Positions 56,139-64,000 of a stretch of DNA of 64,000 nucleotides are shown here, piece after piece. Numbering within the stretch: position 1 is the first letter of the stretch; each line of letters starts with the position of its first letter. This stretch comes from Cerrena zonata (taxonomy: Eukaryota > Basidiomycota > Agaricomycetes > Polyporales > Cerrenaceae), in contig JASBNA010000002.1 of NCBI GenBank assembly GCA_038087015.1, positions 1,674,001-1,738,000 of the forward strand, given 5' to 3'. The notes beneath the pieces were generated by a model. It was not told the origin of the DNA and ran no database searches. It was given only the letters and a program-made list of their open reading frames with translations. Position numbers and translations under genes: made by a program.

Positions 56139-56674
56139 TGAAATGCGATCATAGTATCGTCGACATCGAGCGGTCCGATGCCAACCATTGTCAGTCCGTT
56201 GCAACGGTTGGGTGGTGCTTACAATACTTGCAGTGCTGTGTCGTTCTCATACGTCCCGAAGCGTTTAGCCAATGTGATACTGATTTGAAAGGAGGGTGGG
56301 AGGTGGAGTGGTGCATACTCCTCCGCATGTGTGCTGGGGTCGCCTCCTTGGCATGCGGTTTATTGGAGTGTTTTATTCTACTATGTACTGAGATAGCGAT
56401 CGTAGAATACATCATAGGCACAGAGAGGGCAGTTGGAGCTAAAGATATATGAGCGGAAGAAAAAGTTGCCAAATCAGAAGACGAAGCGAGAACACGATCA
56501 TAGGTTCCGCACGTGGAAGAACCTGGCGGCTGGGCAACCCCGCAAGAATCAAGAATCATGAGTCTGACCAGCGGCCTCAGTATGTTCTGGACATCCTCTA
56601 CCTGAACTCCCGGGATATATACCCTCTCCTGCCTCCCAAGGGCCTTCCATTCCTTTCCCTTCCCCTTCGCGGCC
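56139..56674. other. Intergenic with TATA-like element before the membrane protein gene
   Basis: 536 bp. A TATATA run at 56616-56621 lies about 55 bp before the next ATG (56675) and is followed by a C/T-rich leader, a plausible core promoter. Nothing else is recognised. Confidence 0.45.
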
Positions 56675-59510
56675 ATGATGTCGCTGCACATCTCCCCCTT
56701 CCGCATCCTCCTCGGGGCTTTCACGTTCTTCTCCATTGCAGCACAGGTTTTCGCTCAGTCCTCGACCTCTTCCGCGACCCCCACAACCTCGGCATTTCCT
56801 CCTAATGGAACCGTAATCACCTCTGGAAATGCAACTTTGTCCCTTAGTACTTTCTTATCACTCACGACCAGCTCTTTTACGACCGCCACTGTCTCGCGTA
56901 GCGGTAACCGTGATGTCTCGATCACGACCGTTCTACCCACCGCATTCAATGTGACTGCTACTGCTACTGCTACTATCACAGCCAGCTCCGAGACCGCCTC
57001 TGCGACACAGACACAAGACCCTTCCCACCTTGATACGAAGATTGATCCAGCGTTTGGTGTCCTTGGAGCTATTCTCATCCTCACCGGCTTGCCTAGTGCG
57101 TTTTTGGGTCACAAGAACCGATGGTACGTCTATTCCTATCTATCTGATTCTCTCAACCTACACTGGACCCTAGGACGTCTTTTTTCCTTGTCGGATTCTA
57201 CACCCTATCCCTGGTCTGTTTCGTCTTGATTCTCAAATTTGGAGTCCTCCCCGCAGTGAACCCTCCTAATGACACCATCCGTGGTATGTTCGTCTTGGCC
57301 AGCTGTGTCGCTGGTATTGCTGGAGGAGGCATCAGTATTTTCTTCTGGAAGGCGACTAGGTACTTCATTGGAGGCTGGGGAGGTTTCGCATTTGCCTTGT
57401 GGATTCAATGCTTCCGAGACGGCGGTCTCATCGGCCCCATAGGGTTCCGATGGATCATGTACATTGGTGAGTACAAAATTACCCGTGATGTCTGGTCATA
57501 TTTAATCTTAGATTTCCCCTTCAGGTGCCGCCGTTGTTGGCTTTGTATTATGCACGGTCCCAAAGCTCCATTATCATGTTTTGCTTATCGCAACCGCGAT
57601 TGTCGGTGCTACATCCTTCATACTCGGCATAGACTGCTTCACGACAGGCAATTTGAAAGAGGTATGTGGTATTCCTCGCATGTAACCGAATAGACGGTCG
57701 CTCATCAATGTTCCAGTTCTACGTCTGGAACCTCGGTTTCTCAGGGATCTTCCCTAGATTCGTCGCTAACAACATTCACTTCCCCGTTGGTCAAGTTATG
57801 CAGATCGAGCTTGGCCTTATGGGTGCCGTTGCACTCATGGGTATGGCCGTTCAATTCCAAGTCCTCAAGGTACTTCAACGCAAGCTCAAAGAGATCCGGG
57901 CAGAACAGCAACGTCTAGACCAGCTTGCTGTCGCACGAGCGGCTGAGAGATTCGCTAGCTTGGACGAGGAGAAGGAAGAATGGGAACGTGCTCACCCCAG
58001 TCTAGTAAAGCATGGTCGCAATGACAGCGCCATGACAGCTACCACATACATGAGAGACACGGAAGCTGGAACTGACGAGAAACGAGCTTCCGTTTTCACT
58101 CTCGTAGGAAGCCCCAGACAGCGGCAACCATCCGGCCTCTCGGAATTCATGGCTTCTCCTGCGCCCGCGGAGGAAATCATGCGTGCTGCTAGGCAAACCC
58201 CTGGAGCTCTTCCACTTCTGGATCTGGGTATCGACATCGAATCCGATGTTCCTAAAGATTACATCACTGAAGCATCTGGGTCCAAGTCGCGCGCTAAGAA
58301 ACAGGCCGTGACAGCCGATTTGGAGGATTTGAAGAAGAAAGAAGACCTGCTAGCTGAAATTCAAGCTGCTCGTAGGTCTATCGAATTGCTCAAGTCCGAG
58401 ACCCCCGCTCCGTCCAGCTCTGGAGAATCTCGTCACCCTTCTCTGACATCACGGCGAACTACGAGCTATGACCTGGGTACATTGGCTGCAGGCCCTTCGC
58501 ATTTGCGACCACCTAGACAACCCGATCCTCGTGTTCGTGCGCAGTCTATGGACTTCACACGTCTCACCGATATTGGATCTAGCCTGGGCCGACCCAATAG
58601 TACGCCGTTGGATGAAAACTGGGATTCTTACGTTCGTGACCGCAAACTTTTGCAACCTCCCTCTGGCGTTACTGCACCTATTCCCACGACACCTCTTACA
58701 CCAACAGCTAGGGCGGCGGTTTCACCAGCTGTTGCTGAAGCTCTTGACGAACGCCGCCGTCGTGAAAGCTCATTATCCTACGGCGGCCTCAATATCCCAT
58801 CTGCTCAACCGTCACCTGTACCCGGCGACTCGTCTTCTACTCCCAGAGAATCTACGCCCAAAGACACGACAACATCAGACGAAGATGTTGTCATCACCGC
58901 CCCTGGTTTGCACAAGAAATCTCATTCACAGGGCGCTGTTCCGGTGATGATCCTCCCTCCCAAGAAACATATTGCAGCTCCTACACCCAAACGTCCTGAA
59001 CAGGTCCGTACTAAGACCTTCGAGGAACTGGCGGAGAGGCATCGGGAGAAGATGAGAGCGATGCAGGCACCTTTGACTCAGGCTGAGAAGGAGCAGGTAG
59101 AGTTGGAAGAAGCCAAGAGGCGTTGGGAACGTAACAAGGAGCTGGAAAAGCGGGCTATGGTCAAACGACAAGCCGAGCAGGCTGCTAACTTGAGCAAAGA
59201 GGCGAAGAAGAAGGATCAGAAATCGGGTGGTAGCCCGAGTTCACCTGAATCTTCACGACAAAATCATCACGCTCGTAGTTTGAGTGCAGATGTGTTGGCT
59301 GCGATACCAAACGCCTCTACGTCATCGAGACGCATGTCGACGATGAAGGTAGATCAGTGGCAGAAGAGTCAGCTGAAGGATGTCGAGCTTGGCGTGCGTT
59401 CTGGCGAACCGACCTCTTCATCTAAACGACGATCTGCCGTTCCTTTCCCAGCAGAACCGACCAGCTCTCGGGACCGACGACGTGTGCCAGGGCGAGACCA
59501 GATCAACTAA
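56675..59510 (+). CDS. TM7S3/TM198-like (DUF4203) membrane protein, 890 aa
   Basis: Polytopic membrane protein of unknown function. Four exons: 56675-57123, 57174-57466, 57525-57661 and 57717-59510. The N-terminus is a signal peptide (SPFRILLGAFTFFSIAAQVF), then a Ser/Thr-rich, likely glycosylated lumenal or external stretch with a short TATATAT repeat. About seven hydrophobic segments follow: GVLGAILILTGLPSAFLG, FFLVGFYTLSLVCFVLI, MFVLASCVAGIAGGGISIFF, GGWGGFAFALWIQCF, GAAVVGFVLCTVPKL, LLIATAIVGATSFILGIDCF, IELGLMGAVALMGMAVQF. This matches the TM7S3/TM198 layout. The last 550 residues are a charged, Ser/Pro-rich cytosolic tail with coiled-coil stretches (KLKEIRAEQQRLDQLAVARA; KRRWERNKELEKRAMVKRQA). 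No disruption. Role unknown; similar genes are common in basidiomycetes. Confidence 0.82.
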
Positions 59511-60201
59511 GTTAACTATGTCTATTCAGACGTGGTGATATAGTGGGCGTGGTCTATTATCATTCACTCATGACGTGCACGACTACACAAACGAGCCATT
59601 GGACTAAAAACTTTTTTCAGGACTCGCGATTTTATTCTTTTGGCATACAGCGATACTTACATAGGGTCAGGGATTATCTTGGGATGCCATCTTTTTGTGT
59701 GTACCAGGATACCTTTTTATTGTTTCTCTTCTAAAGAGATTTGGACACTCACCAACCGTACACTACATATTCTAGTCAGTCATTCCATCATTCATCCATT
59801 CATGTTTTCCTTGTCATTTCATACGTACCATCATATATAGCATGTACACCTTTTGGAAACACAACATCCGGACTTTCTAGTATATACATAGCTTGATACA
59901 TAGACTCTCCTTTCACCTCTTGCGTGATATGACATTCCTCCATCCTGAATACGAAAATACCTAAAGGCTAGACCGTGGTTGGCTGCTGTCTAGCGCCCGA
60001 CAATCTCGGAGCGCCGTTACCCCAGATTGGATCTAGTGCACTCAATGCCAAACCTGGAGCTCAGGTGCTCATGTGTTCCACCTCCAGTCGCTTGAGTTGG
60101 GGCAAGGTCGAGACTATAGAGTATCTCCTATTTAATTCGTCCAAATAGTTGGGGTAACGCACTCGACGTTGCGCTTCCCCCCAATCTTGCAAATTACCAC
60201 C
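59511..60201. other. Intergenic
   Basis: 691 bp with the 3' flank of the membrane protein gene and the promoter of the next small gene. I checked it by eye for tRNA-like and repeat structure and found none. Confidence 0.4.
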
Positions 60202-60979
60202 ATGTCAATCCCTCGTTCAAAATCTGCTCCTCATGTTCCCGACTCAGCGGTGAAAACAAAAAAGGATGGACAGACGAAACCCAAACTACCTAGGCACGCG
60301 AGCGCCATCACCCTTGGAAGTAGCACGTTTACTTCTCCACATGCATATCCATATCATAGTCCCCGCGAACACGAGCCTGAGGAAGACCCATTCAGCCTTG
60401 CGGGTTTCTTCCCTAATGGCCTTGGCCTAGCGCAAAAATGGAGAGATAACGCGTGGAAGTGGTTACGAGATACGGATGAAGATGAAACTGAAGAAGACGT
60501 CATTCTGCCTCGCACAATGTCACCTGTGTCGGAGGACGAAGAGTGGCTACCCCGCACTCCTGGTTCAATGTTGACCCCAGTGGCGGACACGACCACACAA
60601 GCGACCATTGAGAAGGGAGGATAAACTAGGCATTTTGTCATTCGGTAATCTGATTTAGACTATGTCTGTTTGGATTGGGTGGCTGAAATGCAAGCTAGAT
60701 ACTCTATTCCAGAGCTCGGAAGTCCCTGACGCATCAGAGCCCATTATCTCGCCTTACATTGAAAACTCGGACCCCCTTGATAGTGAAGCATTGCACAGAA
60801 CGCTGTGTGCGCTTCGAGAGGCCCATACGTCGGTTGTTGCATCAACGAGCGACAACTGGAAGAAGCTAGGTTCTGATGGACTGTTCTGTCCTGGGGAGGG
60901 AGATGGGCTTGCGGAGTTGGATTCAGATAGACATGTGCCACAGGGTTTACGAAGGTTGCTTGATGCGCTTCCGGTGTAG
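60202..60979 (+). CDS. Unknown small protein, probably one gene split by two single-base shifts
   Basis: Read literally there are two frames: 60202-60624 (140 aa) and 60662-60979 (105 aa), only 37 bp apart. I think they are one gene. Removing one base in the GG near 60617-60621 continues the first frame as GDKLGILSFG up to a good donor at 60645; the intron 60645-60694 ends in CAAG; exon 2 then reads ARYSIPELGSP and needs one more base removed near 60727-60731 to enter DASEPIISPYIENSDPLDSE. The total is then 241 codons. The N-terminal half is Ser/Pro-rich with AQKWRDNAWKWLRDTDEDE; the C-terminal half has LHRTLCALREAHTSVVASTS. I do not know the function. The fused model is inference; two separate small genes remain possible. 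Confidence 0.45.
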
Positions 60980-61146
60980 ACAGAGGCGTGAGAGGGAGTT
61001 GTAGTAGAGTAGGGAATACGGAGAATAGACGGACAGTCTGAGCATATGCGTGTGGTGAAATGGACAGGACAGGTCGTGGGAAAGAGAGGGATAAGCGTGG
61101 GAAGAGCGTGGGAGGGAGATACCAAAGGGGGGCTCTGAAGGCCCGG

Positions 61147-61153
61147 TATATAA
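61147..61153 (+). promoter_or_regulatory. TATA-like box of the CSL gene
   Basis: TATATAA lies 59 bp upstream of the CSL start codon (61212). Motif and spacing only. Confidence 0.45.
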
Positions 61154-61211
61154 CAGACCCGCGTGGGTACTTTTCACTTTTCTTCCCACCACCACTCTCC
61201 TTTCCCACCAC

Positions 61212-63656
61212 ATGAGGACCTATCCTGTCTATCCTCCTCTGCCTCCGCCTTTTGCTCCTCCCACTCATGAACACTTTCCTATGGCTCCCCTTGCCGCCGT
61301 AGACAGCCACGACCACCGCGATCCTGCTTCAATCCCCTCCATTCAGCACCCGTCGCGTCCACAGTCGCCACAACAACCACAGCTCGCTTCTACGGTAATT
61401 AACTTTATCTCGACCATACCATCCCTCTGAACGCGTCGTAGACTTCAAACAAGAGCAATTCTGACTCGCAGGGATCCAGTGTCACCACTTCGCCTGTGCA
61501 CCCGACCTCCACTAGCGTTGCCGGTCCTGAACACGCTGCCCTTCATTCGGTGATGGCGGCTACTCATCCTCCCGTTCTGACTCATCAACCAACTACTACT
61601 CAGACAAATACTTGGTCACCCCCCAGTAATGGGACAGTCACTCAACATGTTAATCGCTTACCCCCCGCTCCAGGAGCATCAGTCAATGTAAGATAATAAT
61701 GTTCAAGCACTAACCGCTCAAGCAACTTACTCTGACTTATCCCATCAGAGACCGAACAAGCGCAAGTTGGATGACACCGAGGGAGACCCACATAACAAGA
61801 TACGTCGTGTAGTCCAGGAACATACATCCCAGGATCCTAGTCGCGCCCGACCCATGACCACTGTTCTGTGTCTTCATGCTGCTGTTGCTCAAAAGTCGTA
61901 CGGTAGCGAGAAGCGTTTCCTGTGTCCCCCTCCTGTCGTACATATCGAGGGACCAATATGGAATATGAAGTCTCAACAGTTGTCCATGGCCGTGGTTTCT
62001 GAAGGTGGCGAACGATCATTCCACCAACGAGCTCCTCTCGATCAGAGCTTGAGCGCCAGTTTCAAGTTCCTGCATGTCTCTGGGACCGCTAAAAGCAAGA
62101 GCTTCCAACTTTCTCTTGACATAGCTGAACCAGGTGCTACGACTGCTACTGATGGTGCTGAGGCTACTGGTGACGGTCGTATCTGGGCCTCTTTCGACTC
62201 GGCTCCGGTCACGATCATCTCAAAACCATCTAAGAAGACGGCCAAGACTCGAAACCTCTCCTCGTGTATTCTCGCCGGGGGACCAGTTTCTCTATTCAAT
62301 CGAATTAATTCCCAGACGGTTCGCACGAAATACATGACTGTTGACCAAACTCAATTATGCGCGAGTAATACCTCTTGGTCTGCTTTCAATGTAAACGTCA
62401 TTCGTCCTTACGGTGATGTCCCCCCTCTTGGTATGTTCATCCAGAGTAGTATCTGCAAATCAAAACTTATGGCCAGATGCTCTAGCAGGTCCACAGCCAC
62501 AACCTGTGACCTACGGTAGTGAAATCAGTCTATCTGAAACCATGTCTGGGACACAAACGGCTCCCCTTGTTATTCGTAAAGTTGACAAGGGTCGAATTGT
62601 CGCTGATGACGGGGGGCCTGTGAGTCAGATGCAGAAGATCGCATTACAGCGTATCAATCCTGATGGTACTCGTCATTACCTTTCTGCGGCGGGTCCTATG
62701 CCAACCGCTCCCGGATCCGTTCCCCCAACCTCCCCTAACCTCGCGCATCAGACGGGTACTCACCCTCTGTTGTTCCAGGCACCGAGAGTTCGTGAAGAGG
62801 TCAAAGACGGACAACGAGTAATGACTGATGAAGTTGATGATTTCCTGTGTTGGACAATTGTTGGGATCTGTAAGTTCTTCTATATCAGTATATCATGCTT
62901 GCTAACACTCCGCGAACACCAGCGAAATTCCAATACACATTCTTCGACGCGTTTGGACAGGGCGATACTGTTCCCGATACCCCCATCACACCTTTCCCTA
63001 CTTTGTTTACTGCGCCTGTTTACAACGCGAAGAATCAAACTCTCGATCTGACAGTTGCGAACTTCTTCTGCCAAAATCCCAAAGATGGGAGCCCCTGCCC
63101 ATTAGATGTTTATTTAGGTAGCATTGGCCCTTTGCGGTTACGTGCTTATCAATCATCTATGACGGGACCTCTTACTGCAGTATCTCCATTCATCCGCATA
63201 GTCCACAACCACAATAGCCCTGACCGAGAAGAATACCAACGTTTTGGTGGACTACCTCCTATCAACATGGAAGACGCCGCACTAGCTCCCAAGACAGGCC
63301 CAGTGCACACCATTGTAGTCGTTGATCTCCCACCCATTCAAGAGATCATTCGCGCTTTAGAAGATGACGCGACATTACCTACTGGCCCGCCTACCAATGG
63401 AGAACGGCGAAGTAGTCCGCCCAATAGCGACTCTGCCACTCGACCGGACCCGCGCACTATCAGTGGTCGTAATCTACCCTTGCTTTTCATTCGTTCATTC
63501 GATGGCGTCGGTTACCATTCTGGGCGTGCGATCGTCGTTGATAGTATGTTTGTAACACCCGACATGGCTGGGATAGGCGGTATCGACCCTATGACAACCA
63601 ATCCCAATTTCTTTGGCGGAAGTAATCTCCAAGGGTGGGCGTTGAGAGTGGTCTAA
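61212..63656 (+). CDS. CSL (CBF1/Su(H)/LAG-1) family transcription factor, 732 aa
   Basis: DNA-binding protein of the family that mediates Notch signalling in animals; fungi have CSL (Cbf11/Cbf12 in fission yeast) without Notch. Five exons: 61212-61394, 61472-61687, 61749-62430, 62486-62869 and 62923-63656. The first 150 residues are Pro/His/Thr-rich and disordered. The N-terminal Rel-like domain starts near residue 170 with LCLHAAVAQKSYGSEKRFLC and continues RTKYMTVDQTQLCASNTSWS. The beta-trefoil domain has APLVIRKVDKGRIVADDG, VSQMQKIALQRINPDGTRHY, MTDEVDDFLCWTIVGISKFQ and YTFFDAF. The C-terminal part (PFIRIVHNHN; LLFIRSFDGVGYHSGRAIVV) is IPT-like. All junctions keep frame and no defect is visible. 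A TATA-like box precedes it. Confidence 0.9.
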
Positions 63657-64000
63657 AACATTTCTACGATCTCTTCAGGCAGATATTGTGTGTTGCTATG
63701 TTATTGCTGCGCTGTTCATCTTTTGTCATTGCTTTCGTCCCGCTTCCACATTGTTATTCTGTGTTGTACATTTATTGTTTTAGTATTCACCCCGTGTCTT
63801 TACTTGGTTATCATGTTTGCGATATCCTTAATTGAATGTATGCTCTCCTCTTTCTGGTTATATCATGATTGGGTTATCGTCGATCCGTCAGAAGGATGCC
63901 AGTGTACAACGTTGCTGCCCAGCCAGACACGTTGCCTCTGAGAGCCCCTAAGACGAAGTAAGCTTTGATCGATAGAGGGTCGTGTAGAAAGAACCAAGAT
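63657..64000. other. 3' flank of the CSL gene, end of window
   Basis: 344 bp without a gene I can support; partly T-rich. Confidence 0.4.

Noticed and set aside
1..64000. Transposons, CRISPR arrays, rRNA, prokaryotic gene clusters or biosynthetic cluster cores
   Set aside because: No transposase, reverse transcriptase, spaced repeats, rRNA motifs, or PKS/NRPS/terpene synthase domains were recognised.

Overview
The window is nuclear DNA from a filamentous basidiomycete, most likely an agaricomycete. The basis is gene architecture and family resemblance: genes on both strands are cut by many 45-65 bp GT-AG introns, several exons are only 4-20 nt long, intergenic spaces are short, and core eukaryotic proteins (CGR1, NIP7, NRDE2, YTA12, VPS20, MRH4) read best as their basidiomycete forms. 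I see no transposon, CRISPR array, tRNA, rRNA or prokaryotic operon. All exon models below were built by hand from splice signals, reading-frame continuity and remembered family motifs; no alignment or search was run.

Layout. 1-21 kb: housekeeping and nuclear genes: the tail of an unknown nuclear protein, a small hydrophilic protein, CGR1 (rRNA processing) divergent from a YEN1/GEN1 Holliday-junction resolvase, a Ser-rich coiled-coil protein, SEC39 (Golgi-ER tethering), NIP7 divergent from NRDE2, and the cytokinesis regulator BYR4. 21.9-44.5 kb: nutrient and sensing genes mixed with core genes: the urease accessory gene ureD, a Dal5-type permease, the m-AAA protease YTA12 divergent from a mitochondrial PP2C, a gamma-glutamyltranspeptidase-like enzyme, a DHA1-type MFS exporter, WRAP73, a Zn2Cys6 regulator and a Git3-like GPCR. 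44.9-64 kb: VPS20 (ESCRT-III), the U-box cyclophilin PPIL2 divergent from a PPR protein, MIM2, a sugar transporter, the mitochondrial helicase MRH4, a TM7S3/TM198-like membrane protein, a probably split small gene and a fungal CSL transcription factor.

How the genes relate. Divergent pairs share short intergenic regions (NIP7/NRDE2 137 bp; YTA12/PP2C 218 bp; PPIL2/PPR 227 bp; CGR1/YEN1 316 bp; MIM2/sugar transporter 328 bp). Five products look mitochondrial (YTA12, the PP2C, the PPR protein, MIM2, MRH4). ureD beside a ureide/allantoate-type permease hints at nitrogen use, but this is not a demonstrated cluster.

The most striking direct observation is a set of about ten single-base frameshifts plus one in-frame stop in otherwise well-conserved genes (SEC39, NRDE2, ureD, WRAP73, the GPCR, PPIL2 and the 60.2 kb gene). 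Correcting each by one base restores family-length proteins. Several fall in homopolymers, so base-calling or assembly error is the likeliest cause, but this must be checked before any gene is called broken. I did not find a convincing new biological system. The best leads are 4-, 5- and 7-nt micro-exons and a mitochondrial divergent gene pair with an overlapping upstream ORF in a hairpin.
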